NCBI RefSeq assembly: GCF_000402035.1
Contig: NC_021288.1
Span: 310,001-374,000, forward strand
Reading direction: 5' to 3'
Source of the DNA: Caballeronia insecticola
Lineage (GTDB): Bacteria > Pseudomonadota > Gammaproteobacteria > Burkholderiales > Burkholderiaceae
Length of the DNA: 64,000 bases
In this document: one piece after another, positions 23,832-32,163 of the stretch
Numbering within the stretch: position 1 is the first letter of the stretch
Layout: each line of letters starts with the position of its first letter
Made by a program: the position numbers and the translations under genes
Notes under the pieces: model-generated
Told to the model about the DNA's origin: nothing
Seen by the model: only the letters and a program-made list of their open reading frames with translations
The model's database searches: none

Positions 23832-25148
23832 TTAGAACTCTTCCTTCTGCGGATCGGGGCCGCGTGTGGGGCCTGTCGGCTGAGCGAGCTTGATTGCGCG
23901 CCCGGTACGCGCAGATTCGTAAATCGCCTCGATGATGCGCTGATCCTGCAAGCCTTCTTCACCCGGTGTGTGCGGCACGATGTCGTCTTTCACGCATATC
24001 GACATGTGATCGATCTCGCGCGCGAACTGATTCTGCGGATCGATCTGCACTTCGGTGGTCGCGCTCTTGCCGTCCAACAATGTGCCGTGCCGCAGGCGCA
24101 ATCCGTTATAGCCGAAGGCCGGATCCATCTCCACCCAGCCTTGCGCGCCCTGAAGCCTGAAGAAGCGCGACTCGTGACTTGCATAACTCGACATGCACGT
24201 CGCCGTCAGTCCGCTCGGAAATCTCAGGATGAAGTGCACGGATGCCTCCACTTCGACAAAGCGCGGATCGGACACCGGCCGCTCCACGGTCGCGATGACT
24301 TCCTGCGGCTCCTCGCCGGTCAGGAAACGCGCGGCATTGAGACAATAGAGCCCGATGTCGGGCAATGCGCCGCCTCCCGCCAGCGCTTTCTTCAGACGCC
24401 ATTGCAACGGATCGCCGACATTCTGTGAATTACCCGCGATGAATTCGCGCAACGGCCCGAGCTGCTGATCTTTCACCATCTTCGCGATCATGCGATCCAT
24501 CGGCTCGTATTGGCTGCGATACGCGATCATGAGCTTGCGGTTCGCGCGCTTCATCGCGTCGATCATGGCCTGGCAGTCGGCGACGCTGTTCGCCATCGGC
24601 TTTTCGCAGAGCACGTGTTTGCCGATTTTTGCGGCGCGTAGAGTGAATTCCTTGTGCATGCCGTTGGGCAAGACGATGTAGACGACCTGCACACGCGGAT
24701 TGTCGGCGAGACGCTCGAAGCTCTGATAGTCGTGAACGTCGGCTTCCTGCACGCCGTATTGACGTGCGACGCGCAGCGCTTTTGTGCGATCGCCGGAAAC
24801 CAGCGCCGAAACCTTCGAGTACTTGCACTGCGCGAGCGCGGGCAGGATCTGGTTAAGCGACAGGCGCCCGAGTCCGACGATCGCATAGCCCACGCGATCG
24901 TCGGGCGGCAGACTGGCGTCTGGTGTTTCTTCCTTTTGCTCGGTGTTCGGATCTTGAATGAGCGGGAGTTTTACCTGATTGGCGTCAGCGCCGGACGGAC
25001 CTGCTGCCCACGCACTGCCGGCCGAAGCAGCGGTAAGTGCGGCCGCGATGCCCGCGCTTCCGCGCAATAGAAACGAGCGTCGGCCGGTTTCCGACGGCGC
25101 GGTGGCTGCCTCGGGTTCAGCAAGGGGAGGTTGACTGCGGACGGGCAT
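23832..25148 (-). CDS. Tat-exported Gfo/Idh/MocA oxidoreductase, glucose-fructose oxidoreductase-like
   Basis: This 438-residue protein starts with a twin-arginine signal (GRRSFLLRGSAGIAAALTAAS, residues about 22-43), so it should be exported folded with its nucleotide bound. The Rossmann motif VGLGRLSLNQILP follows near residue 90, and CEKPMANSVADCQAM carries the family Lys. GFOR of Zymomonas uses tightly bound NADP to couple glucose oxidation to fructose reduction in the periplasm. The exact substrates here are not deducible. AGGAG precedes ATG 25148. A longer in-frame start at 25298 would bury the Tat signal and is rejected. Confidence 0.85.
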   Translation of the reverse strand: MPVRSQPPLAEPEAATAPSETGRRSFLLRGSAGIAAALTAASAGSAWAAGPSGADANQVKLPLIQDPNTEQKEETPDASLPPDDRVGYAIVGLGRLSLNQILPALAQCKYSKVSALVSGDRTKALRVARQYGVQEADVHDYQSFERLADNPRVQVVYIVLPNGMHKEFTLRAAKIGKHVLCEKPMANSVADCQAMIDAMKRANRKLMIAYRSQYEPMDRMIAKMVKDQQLGPLREFIAGNSQNVGDPLQWRLKKALAGGGALPDIGLYCLNAARFLTGEEPQEVIATVERPVSDPRFVEVEASVHFILRFPSGLTATCMSSYASHESRFFRLQGAQGWVEMDPAFGYNGLRLRHGTLLDGKSATTEVQIDPQNQFAREIDHMSICVKDDIVPHTPGEEGLQDQRIIEAIYESARTGRAIKLAQPTGPTRGPDPQKEEF

Positions 25149-25373
25149 CGGAGGCTCCTGGGATGGACGTGGCGCCGCTTGCGTATTCCGAATGACCGTC
25201 GGCCGCCGCGGTGTGCTGTGACGGTTACAGCATCGACCATGCCGCTTAGCCTTTACACGAATCAACGCATGCCGATGACGCACCATCGCATAGGCCACGA
25301 ATGCGCGAAGATGCAGAACAGACCGACTAACCGGCGCCCGAAACCAGACGCCGGCGAGACCGCTTCTGAGCCT

Positions 25374-26777
25374 TTAAAGCGGATGAAGATCGCGCACCGG
25401 GCTGACGCTCTCGAGTACCGACGCGAGGTGAAGCACCGTCGATTCCGCGAACCACGTAGACACCAGTTGCACGCCGATGGGCAGGCCGTCGCTGCTGGTT
25501 CCGAATCGCATCGACAAGCCCGGCAGTCCCGTCACGCTAAGCGGCGCAGTGGCATCCATCACATGAAGCGATGACACCGACTGACCGTCGATGACGAATT
25601 CCGCGGCATCGTGCGCGTGCGCCGGGACTGGCGTCACCGGACAAAGCAGGGCGTCGTAGCGTTGGAAGAAATGAGCGAAGCCATCCCGCATCGCTTCGAT
25701 CTGTTGCTCGGCTTCGACAAAATCTTCGATGGAAGTATCGGGTGTGTCGAACACGGCCTGGACATGCTTGTAGATCTTGTCTTCGTGCCCGGCGGTCGCC
25801 TTTCTGAAGGCGGGCTTCGTCTCCATTGCCTGAAGCTTCCAGAGCAACTCGAGCGCGTTGATCTGCTCCAGAACGGGGATGCGCACCGGCTCCACGATAA
25901 CGCCAGCCCCCTTCAACGCCTCAGCAGCAGCCTGTACGGTAGCCGCCACTTCTCGATCGATCAGTCCGAAGCCGGGTTCGACGAGCCAGCCGACTCGCAC
26001 CGGTCGTTCGGGCTTCGCACCGAGACCTGCGTCCAGTCGAAGCGGACTTGTCGAGAAACCGTCGGCGCCGTCGGGTCCGGCCAGCAGCGAGTACGCTAGC
26101 GCGATATCGCGAACCGAGCGAGCCATCGGGCCGACATGCCAGAAGCGACGAGGCACACGCGGCCAGATACCGGTCATCGGGATACGGCCATGGGTCGCTT
26201 TCAAACCGATCACGCCCGTCAATGCGGCCGGACCCCGAATCGAGATGGCGACGTCGGTAGCCAGACCCATCGGCGACATGCCCGCCGCGATCGCAGCCGA
26301 TTCTCCTCCACTCGATCCGCCCGGTGTACGTTCCGGATTCCATGGGTTCAGAGTACGGCCCGACAGTAAATTGTCGCTCTCGATCCAATATGAAAACTCG
26401 GGCAGGTTCGTCTTCGCCAGCAAGATGCCGCCAGCCTGCTTCATACGGGCGACAGTGGGCGCGTCGGTGCTGGGAATGCGCCCCGCGAAAATCGGCGAGC
26501 CCAGTTGGGTTAGTACGCCTGCGGTATCGATCGAGTCTTTTGCCGTAAAAGGCACACCATGCAGCGGGCCTAGCTTTGCACCGGAAAGAACAGCGCGTTC
26601 TGCGAGCTTGGCGGCGTTCAACGCATCGTCCGCGACAGCAACGATGGCATTGATCTTCGGATTGACGGCGGCAATGCGATCGAGATGTGCCTGCATGACT
26701 TCTACCGGCGACACCTCTTTGGTGCGGATCAGTTCTGCGAGTTGCGTAGCGTCCAGACGAACGATTTGAGTTTCCAT
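25374..26777 (-). CDS. Amidase signature family protein
   Basis: This 467-residue amidase has the Ser-cisSer-Lys triad visible: Lys80 in FTAKDSID, cis-Ser155 in TPGGSSGG and nucleophile Ser179. The usual oxyanion-hole motif D-x-GGS-x-R reads D-V-A-I-S-I-R, replacing both glycines (177-178) with Ala-Ile. That may alter or abolish activity, yet the rest of the gene is intact. The substrate is an unknown amide. It is divergent from a TetR gene at 26903, with a palindrome between them, so a TetR-controlled amidase module is likely. Confidence 0.85.
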   Translation of the reverse strand: METQIVRLDATQLAELIRTKEVSPVEVMQAHLDRIAAVNPKINAIVAVADDALNAAKLAERAVLSGAKLGPLHGVPFTAKDSIDTAGVLTQLGSPIFAGRIPSTDAPTVARMKQAGGILLAKTNLPEFSYWIESDNLLSGRTLNPWNPERTPGGSSGGESAAIAAGMSPMGLATDVAISIRGPAALTGVIGLKATHGRIPMTGIWPRVPRRFWHVGPMARSVRDIALAYSLLAGPDGADGFSTSPLRLDAGLGAKPERPVRVGWLVEPGFGLIDREVAATVQAAAEALKGAGVIVEPVRIPVLEQINALELLWKLQAMETKPAFRKATAGHEDKIYKHVQAVFDTPDTSIEDFVEAEQQIEAMRDGFAHFFQRYDALLCPVTPVPAHAHDAAEFVIDGQSVSSLHVMDATAPLSVTGLPGLSMRFGTSSDGLPIGVQLVSTWFAESTVLHLASVLESVSPVRDLHPL

Positions 26778-26832
26778 GACATGCCCGAATGTTTGTCGAA
26801 AGAGGGGATCACAAAGTGAGGCGTATATCTAC

Positions 26833-26868
26833 CTAACGTTTGTTAGATGAGATGCTAGGCGCTATAAT
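26833..26868 (+). promoter_or_regulatory. TetR operator overlapping its own promoter
   Basis: CTAAC-GTTT-GTTAG is a perfect inverted repeat at 26833-26846. It covers the -35 hexamer TTGTTA (26840-26845), which is 17 bp from a perfect TATAAT (26863-26868) upstream of the TetR gene. Bound repressor would block this promoter and, 56 bp from the amidase start, probably the divergent one too. Confidence 0.65.
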
Positions 26869-26902
26869 CGCACTCGTCAACAGCTTTTATCGGGGCGAGC
26901 GC

Positions 26903-27478
26903 ATGAATCCGTCGGGTGAGAACGCCAAGGAGAAGATCCTGTCGGCCGCTACAAAGATTGCCCAGGCACACGGGTACGGAGGATTGAACCTGCGCAATCT
27001 TGCGGGAGACGTAGGGATCAAGGCCGCGAGCCTGTACTACCACTTTCCGAGTAAGGCGGATCTGGCTGCTGCCGTGGCAAGACGTTACTGGGAAGATGCT
27101 GCGGCGCTGTTGCAAGCGTTGAAGGAAGAATCACGGGATCCGCTCGAATGTCTGCGCAAATATCCCGTCGAGACCTTCAGAAAATCGCTTGAAACCGATA
27201 ATCGCATGTGTCTCGCAAGCTTCATGACTGCGGAATACGACGATCTGCCGGAGATCGTGAAGAAGGAGGTGCAAACCTTCGCGGACGTCAACGTCGAATG
27301 GCTGAGCAAGGCTTTGCAGGCAGCGAAGATCGCTACGCCCAGAGACTCCAAGCGGCGCGCGCGCGCTATCTTTGCCGCAATAGTCGGCGCGCAGCTCATG
27401 GCTCGTGGTCGTTCGGATATCGCGCTATTCGATGCCTTGATCGACGCTTATCGGGCAAGCGGACTTTTGCCGGCGTGA
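26903..27478 (+). CDS. TetR/AcrR family transcriptional regulator
   Basis: This 191-residue repressor has an N-terminal HTH of TetR type: LSAATKIAQAHGYGGLNLRNLAGDVGIKAASLYYHFPSKADL, spanning about residues 13-55, with the diagnostic YYHFPSK segment. The C-terminal ligand domain is helical with two cysteines. ATG 26903 is favoured by GGGGCGAG upstream, and an ATG at 26840 lies inside the operator. It is divergent from the amidase gene and presumably senses that enzyme's substrate or product. Confidence 0.88.
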   Translation: MNPSGENAKEKILSAATKIAQAHGYGGLNLRNLAGDVGIKAASLYYHFPSKADLAAAVARRYWEDAAALLQALKEESRDPLECLRKYPVETFRKSLETDNRMCLASFMTAEYDDLPEIVKKEVQTFADVNVEWLSKALQAAKIATPRDSKRRARAIFAAIVGAQLMARGRSDIALFDALIDAYRASGLLPA

Positions 27479-27500
27479 AGGTTCTTGATGAAAACGCCGA

Positions 27501-27959
27501 TCAGGAACGGTCCGCGAAGGCTTCGTTGAAGTCTTGCGACGCGAGATGATCCAGCAGCGCCAATAGCTCCTTTGTAGGGTTGGCGCCGAGTACTCGTTCG
27601 AAGCGTCGTTGCGTCGGCTTCCAGAGGCGCTGTGCTTCCTTGAGCTTGGCTCGGCCGTTGGGGCTGAGCGTGATGAGGCGCCGGCGTCCGTCTGCGGGGT
27701 CTTTGTCCAGCAAGACCCATCCATCGCGAATCAGCGGTTTGAGCGTATGTCCCAACGCCGAAAGATTCATGACGATATCCGCGGCCAGCTCGCTTTGTGT
27801 CGGCGCTCCCAGTTTTTCGACCGTTTTGAGCAGGTTGTATTGCGCTGCGTTGATGCCCGCCGGCGCAAGCGCCTGGTCATACAACTGACCGACGCCACGC
27901 ATGGCGCGCCGCAGTGCTCCGTAACTGCATGCGCTCGATGTAAGCGTGGTTGTACTCAT
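27501..27959 (-). CDS. MarR family transcriptional regulator
   Basis: This 152-residue winged-helix protein has the HTH region PTQSELAADIVMNLSALGHTLKPL and wing KDPADGRRRLITLSPNGRAKL. It is divergent from a DHA2 exporter gene at 28117, the classic repressor/efflux layout. Two copies of TGGTATATGCCA lie in the 157-bp intergenic region. Aromatic or lipophilic compounds that the pump removes are typical inducers of such regulators. The ligand here is unknown. Confidence 0.88.
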   Translation of the reverse strand: MSTTTLTSSACSYGALRRAMRGVGQLYDQALAPAGINAAQYNLLKTVEKLGAPTQSELAADIVMNLSALGHTLKPLIRDGWVLLDKDPADGRRRLITLSPNGRAKLKEAQRLWKPTQRRFERVLGANPTKELLALLDHLASQDFNEAFADRS

Positions 27960-27997
27960 TGCGACTTCCTTTCAACCTGACATTTCTCAGTCTACCA

Positions 27998-28009
27998 TGG
28001 TATATGCCA
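27998..28009. promoter_or_regulatory. MarR operator site 1
   Basis: TGGTATATGCCA lies 39 bp upstream of the MarR start. The same 12 bases recur at 28057-28068, so both divergent promoters have a copy. Confidence 0.6.
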
Positions 28010-28054
28010 GTATTTTCGGCCGCGCATGCGCAACGCTCGATATCGATGTAGGAT

Positions 28055-28070
28055 AGTGGTATATGCCACT
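28055..28070. promoter_or_regulatory. MarR operator site 2
   Basis: AGTGGTATATGCCACT is a 16-bp palindrome with one mismatched pair, 47 bp before the exporter start. It contains the 12-mer found at site 1, exactly 59 bp away. Its overlap with an in-frame ATG at 28063 argues against that ATG as the real start. Confidence 0.65.
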
Positions 28071-28116
28071 AAATCAGTCCAATATTTTTTGGAATCTCTC
28101 ACGAAAGCGACCTTCG

Positions 28117-29652
28117 ATGAACAAGAGACTACTGCTTCTGTTGTGTGTATCGGTGCCGTCGTTCATGATCAATCTCGACGCGAACATCGTCGCCGTGTCG
28201 CTTCAACCTATCGCCCGTTCGTTGCACGCGGACTTCGTCTCGATCGAATGGGTGATATCGGCCTACACACTGGCATTCGCGAGCCTGCTCATGCCGGCCG
28301 GTGCGTTGGCCGATCGCTTCGGGCGCAAACGTATCCTCGTGCTGGGACTCGCTATCTTTACCGTGGCTTCCCTGCTTTGCGGCGCTGCGACCACGGCGGT
28401 GACGCTGAATGTCGGCCGGGCCATTCAAGGTATCGGAGCGGCGCTTCTGCTCAGCGCGGCCCTTGCCGTTCTTTCTCACAACTTCCACGGCAAGGAACGA
28501 GCTAAGGCTTTCGCTTTCTGGGGCTCGGTTATTGGCATCGCCATCATGCTCGGCCCCGTTGCCGGTGGCCTGATCACTGAGTACCTGGGCTGGCGGTGGG
28601 CGTTCTATGTGAACCTGCCCATCGGCGCCGTGATGATTGCGCTCACTCTGTTTGTCGTTACGGAATCGAAGGATCCTGCTGCCAGTCGCATCGACCTGTG
28701 GGGCGTGCTTTTGTTTAGCGGATTCTTGGGCTTGCTGACGTGGTCCCTGATTCTGGGCAATCGCGAGGGGTGGAGCAACCCTTGGATACTTGCCCGCGGG
28801 GGCGTGGCCGTGCTCTTACTGCTCGCCTTTCTGGTTGTCGAGCGGCGGGAGGCTCGGCCGATGGTCGATCTGTCGTATTTCACCAAGCGCACGTTTCTCG
28901 GGGCCAACGTAGCGGGCGTGGCTTATCCGGTGACGTTTTTAACGATGCTGACCTATCTGCCGTTCTTCTTCCAAAGCGCGCTTCGCCAGACGCCGCTCGT
29001 TGCAGGCATGATGATGTTGCCGCTCGCAGTGCCATTGTTTCTCATGCCGCGCATCGTGTCGTCGTATCTGGATCATCGTTTGTCAGGTCGGGCGTTATTG
29101 ACCCTTGGTCTGGTGCTGATCGCCGTGGGTGTCGGGTTGACGTCTGTCGCGGTCGGGCAATTGAGTTACCGGGCGGTGTTGATACCGATGATTATCGCGT
29201 CGCTAGGCGGAGGTATCCTGAACGGGCAAGTCCCTAAAGTCAGCATGGCCGTGATTCCCGTGGAGCGCGCGGGCATGGCTTCGGGTATGGCGGGAACAGT
29301 GCGCTTTAGCGGATTGGTACTCGGATTTGCGGCTTTAGGCACCGTGCTGTTCACGGGCGTCGCCGGTGATGTCGCACTTCACTTTCCCTGGGCGTCATCA
29401 CAGGATCAGGCGCAGATCACGCGGTTCATCGCGAACGGAAACTTCGAATCCGCCGCGAACGTGGTCTCGAGTGCACGAACCGAAACTGCGTCGCTGGTCG
29501 CAAGCCTTGCTCAAGGTTATCGGGCGCTGTTAAGCGTTGCCGCTTTTGTGGCGCTCATCGCGGCTGCGCTTACCTGGTGGCTGACCGATGCGGAAGAGAC
29601 GGCGCCGCATGCAGCAGGAAAGCAAAGCGCCGTCGGTGCGTTGATCGATTAG
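28117..29652 (+). CDS. DHA2 family (14-TM) MFS drug exporter
   Basis: This 511-residue inner-membrane protein has about fourteen helices. DHA2 motifs include [18 protein letters not shown] (motif D1 variant) in TM1, motif [14 protein letters not shown] between TM2 and TM3 and motif [26 protein letters not shown]. It should be a proton-driven efflux pump for toxic organics. The start at 28117 is chosen because the upstream in-frame ATG lies within the operator. It converges on the argC-like gene with overlapping stop codons (29649-29652). Confidence 0.88.
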   Translation: MNKRLLLLLCVSVPSFMINLDANIVAVSLQPIARSLHADFVSIEWVISAYTLAFASLLMPAGALADRFGRKRILVLGLAIFTVASLLCGAATTAVTLNVGRAIQGIGAALLLSAALAVLSHNFHGKERAKAFAFWGSVIGIAIMLGPVAGGLITEYLGWRWAFYVNLPIGAVMIALTLFVVTESKDPAASRIDLWGVLLFSGFLGLLTWSLILGNREGWSNPWILARGGVAVLLLLAFLVVERREARPMVDLSYFTKRTFLGANVAGVAYPVTFLTMLTYLPFFFQSALRQTPLVAGMMMLPLAVPLFLMPRIVSSYLDHRLSGRALLTLGLVLIAVGVGLTSVAVGQLSYRAVLIPMIIASLGGGILNGQVPKVSMAVIPVERAGMASGMAGTVRFSGLVLGFAALGTVLFTGVAGDVALHFPWASSQDQAQITRFIANGNFESAANVVSSARTETASLVASLAQGYRALLSVAAFVALIAAALTWWLTDAEETAPHAAGKQSAVGALID

Positions 29653-30581
29653 CACGCACGCGTGAGCATCAGGTTCAGGTTCTGAACCGCAGCGCCGGAT
29701 GCGCCTTTGCCGAGATTGTCGAAAACCGCGGACAGCAGGACGTGCCCGTGCTCCATGTTGGCGAATACGCTCAAGCGCATGTCGTTCGTACCGTTCAGGG
29801 CTTGCGGGTCCAGGTGCGTCGAGGCACCCGCTTCATGCGGCGACACAACATGCACGTGCGCTGCGGCCGCATAGTGGTGTGCGAGGCATGCGTGCAGCGT
29901 GACGCCATCCACACCGGGTGCGAGCAACCGCAAGTCCAGCGGCACCGTCAGCACAATGCCCTGACGAAACGCCCCATACGCAGGGACGAAAATGGGCCGC
30001 TGCGCGAGGCCAGCGTGCGTCTGGATTTCCGGGGTGTGCTTGTGCGCGAGTTCCAGCCCATAGACCTGAAATAAAGGCGCGTTGGCGGCGTCTTGCCCCT
30101 CGTGTTCCTCCACGCCGGCACGACCGCGTCCGGAGTAACCGGACACCGCATGAATGCTGATGGGGTAGTCGCCCGGTATGAATCCAGCCTGCACCAGCGG
30201 ATGCAGCAGGCCGATAGCCCCGGTCGGATAGCAGCCGGGATTGGTGACCCGACGCGCGCTCGCGATGCGCTCGGCTTGTCCCGGCATCATTTCCGGAAAG
30301 CCGTAGGCCCAGCCGGGCTGTGTGCGGTGAGCCGAACTTGCGTCGATGACTCTGACAGCAGGATTGACGATGGCCTCCACGGCCTCGCGTGCGGCGGCAT
30401 CGGGCAAACAGAGAATCGCGATGTCGCAGGCGTTGATGGCTTCCGCGCGACGGTGCGCATCTTTGCGCTCTGCGGCGGCAAGCGTGAACACGGTGATGTC
30501 GGTCCGATTGCGCAGCCGTTCGTGGATTTGCAGACCGGTCGTGCCTTGGTCGCCATCGATGAAAACAATGGGAGCGCTCAT
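29649..30581 (-). CDS. argC: N-acetyl-gamma-glutamyl-phosphate reductase, short (type 2) form
   Basis: This 310-residue enzyme reduces N-acetylglutamyl phosphate to the semialdehyde with NADPH in arginine synthesis. It shows the nucleotide motif [18 protein letters not shown], catalytic Cys117 in [13 protein letters not shown], and the SGYSGRGR and HKHTPEI motifs. The length fits the short argC2 type. GGAG precedes ATG 30581. No other arg gene is nearby, and it is divergent from a LysR regulator with a perfect inverted repeat between them, so this copy may be conditionally used or serve a related phosphate-reductase step. Confidence 0.9.
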   Translation of the reverse strand: MSAPIVFIDGDQGTTGLQIHERLRNRTDITVFTLAAAERKDAHRRAEAINACDIAILCLPDAAAREAVEAIVNPAVRVIDASSAHRTQPGWAYGFPEMMPGQAERIASARRVTNPGCYPTGAIGLLHPLVQAGFIPGDYPISIHAVSGYSGRGRAGVEEHEGQDAANAPLFQVYGLELAHKHTPEIQTHAGLAQRPIFVPAYGAFRQGIVLTVPLDLRLLAPGVDGVTLHACLAHHYAAAAHVHVVSPHEAGASTHLDPQALNGTNDMRLSVFANMEHGHVLLSAVFDNLGKGASGAAVQNLNLMLTRAC

Positions 30582-30675
30582 ACGCGAAATACTCCGAGTG
30601 GTTGTAACGGGCTGAACGAGCGTCCATGTTCTCTGAACCGATAGAATAGGGAAAGTTGAATTTCATAACCTGAAC

Positions 30676-30692
30676 ATTCAGTTTTTCTGAAT
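30676..30692. promoter_or_regulatory. LysR-type operator between argC-like and LysR genes
   Basis: ATTCAG-TTTTT-CTGAAT is a perfect 6-bp inverted repeat with a 5-base spacer and fits the LysR T-N11-A rule. It is 12 bp upstream of the LysR start and 94 bp from the argC start. Confidence 0.6.
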
Positions 30693-30704
30693 TTGGACGC
30701 CGAC

Positions 30705-31589
30705 ATGCGAGAGATCAGCCTGGACCGCTTGCGCACTCTGATCGCGATTACCGAGCGTGGCTCATTTGCCGATGCAGCGCGCGCGCTGAATCTCGCGCCG
30801 CCGACGGTGAGTCTCCATATCGCCGAACTCGAAGACCGCATCGGTGCGCCGCTCTTGTCGCGCAAGCGCGGGCAGGTGAGGCCGTCGGCGATAGGAGAGG
30901 TGCTGGTGGAGCGCGCGCGTCGACTGCTGGCCGATGCGGAGCAGGCACTGGACGATATTCAACGCCAGGTGCAGGGGCTCGAAGGGCGTGTGCGGCTCGG
31001 CGCATCGACGGGCGTGATTGCGTACTTGTTGCCGCAAGCGCTCGACGTGCTGCGCCAGCAGCATCCCGCAATCGATATTCAGCTTGCGGTGCTCACGTCA
31101 CATGAAACGCTGTCCCGATTGGCGGATGGGACGCTGGATATCGGGCTGGTCGCGCTGCCTCAGCCGCCCGTCGCCGGACTCGTGATAAAGCCGTGGCGTC
31201 GCGATCCGGTGATGGCCTTCGTGCCGGCGCATTGGCGGTGCCCCGCCCGCGTAACGGCTGAATGGCTCGCCGCCCAGCCGCTCATTCTCAACGATGCAAC
31301 TACGCGTCTCTCGCGCCTGACGGCGGAATGGTTTGCGGCTGCGGGACATCATCCTGTGCCGCGCATTCAGCTCAACTACAACGACGCGATCAAGAGTCTG
31401 GTCGCTGCAGGTTACGGCGCCGCGCTCTTGCCCCATGAGGCCACGACGCCACTACCCGACAGGCGCGTCGTGATGCGTCCGCTGCGTCCGGCGTTGTGGC
31501 GACGACTCGGCATCGCGCACCGTGCAGGACATGTCGAGCGTTCCACCCAGCATGTACTCGATGTGTTGTGGGATCTGCGATTGAAATAA
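30705..31589 (+). CDS. LysR family transcriptional regulator
   Basis: This 294-residue regulator has an N-terminal HTH (LRTLIAITERGSFADAARALNLAPPTVSLHIAELE, about residues 8-42) and a periplasmic-binding-like effector domain with GVIAYLLPQALDVL and DIGLVALPQPP. ATG 30705 is preferred to an upstream TTG at 30693. It is divergent from the argC-like gene, which is its probable target. LysR control of an argC copy by a metabolite is unusual and not something I can confirm. Confidence 0.87.
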   Translation: MREISLDRLRTLIAITERGSFADAARALNLAPPTVSLHIAELEDRIGAPLLSRKRGQVRPSAIGEVLVERARRLLADAEQALDDIQRQVQGLEGRVRLGASTGVIAYLLPQALDVLRQQHPAIDIQLAVLTSHETLSRLADGTLDIGLVALPQPPVAGLVIKPWRRDPVMAFVPAHWRCPARVTAEWLAAQPLILNDATTRLSRLTAEWFAAAGHHPVPRIQLNYNDAIKSLVAAGYGAALLPHEATTPLPDRRVVMRPLRPALWRRLGIAHRAGHVERSTQHVLDVLWDLRLK

Positions 31590-31616
31590 GCGTTGCCAGT
31601 TGCTGTTTTGCTTCGT

Positions 31617-31632
31617 TACCGTCGAAACGGTA
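31617..31632. terminator. Hairpin downstream of LysR gene
   Basis: TACCGT-CGAA-ACGGTA is a perfect 6-bp stem with a 4-base loop, 27 bp after the LysR stop and followed by TTCTTGT. The tail is only moderately T-rich, so terminator activity is uncertain. Confidence 0.35.
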
Positions 31633-31795
31633 TTCTTGTCGCTCGAAGGCCTGGATCGATCGCCTGATTTAGAATTTCCGCACATACGAGCGGCCGTCTC
31701 GCTTCTGCCGCACGCATGCGGCTCCCTAAAGCTCATAGCGTCGAATCCGCGGTCCTGAACGCCTAACCAAGCACCGACCCGAACGGGAGGTCACG

Positions 31796-32086
31796 ATGAG
31801 ACGCATCGTTGTGACGATAGCGATCAGCTGTCTTGCATGGTCGTGGGCGAGTGCGCGCGCGGAAAATCTGGTCCGCGCGGATGGAGGCCGCTATCAGGGA
31901 CAAGTCGTCGATGGAAAAGCCGAGGGGCAGGGCACGGAAACGCGTCCCGACGGAACGATCCTCAAGGGACGATTCGTCAAAGACGCATTTGTCGAAGGAA
32001 CGATGCGCACCGGCGGCTGGGTGGTGCCCTTTTCGAATTGCCACAGCCCGCCGTTAGCCGACACCGCCGCGCCCGCGAAAAAGTAA
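31796..32086 (+). CDS. Small exported MORN-repeat protein
   Basis: This 96-residue protein has a signal peptide (IVVTIAISCLAWSWASARAE, cleavage near residue 22) followed by two MORN-like repeats: GGRYQGQVVDGKAEGQGTE and GTILKGRFVKDAFVEGT. MORN units form short beta-hairpins that can bind lipids or mediate protein contact. GGGAGG upstream sets ATG 31796. A single Cys near the C-terminus is present. The function is unknown, and the following ABC exporter gene is only 77 bp away in the same direction. Confidence 0.7.
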   Translation: MRRIVVTIAISCLAWSWASARAENLVRADGGRYQGQVVDGKAEGQGTETRPDGTILKGRFVKDAFVEGTMRTGGWVVPFSNCHSPPLADTAAPAKK

Positions 32087-32163
32087 AACGTTCGCGCAGC
32101 GTCCGGTAATGTCGTCGGGCACTGGCACAATCCGGAAGATATTCGATCTTCGTGGAAATCCAC

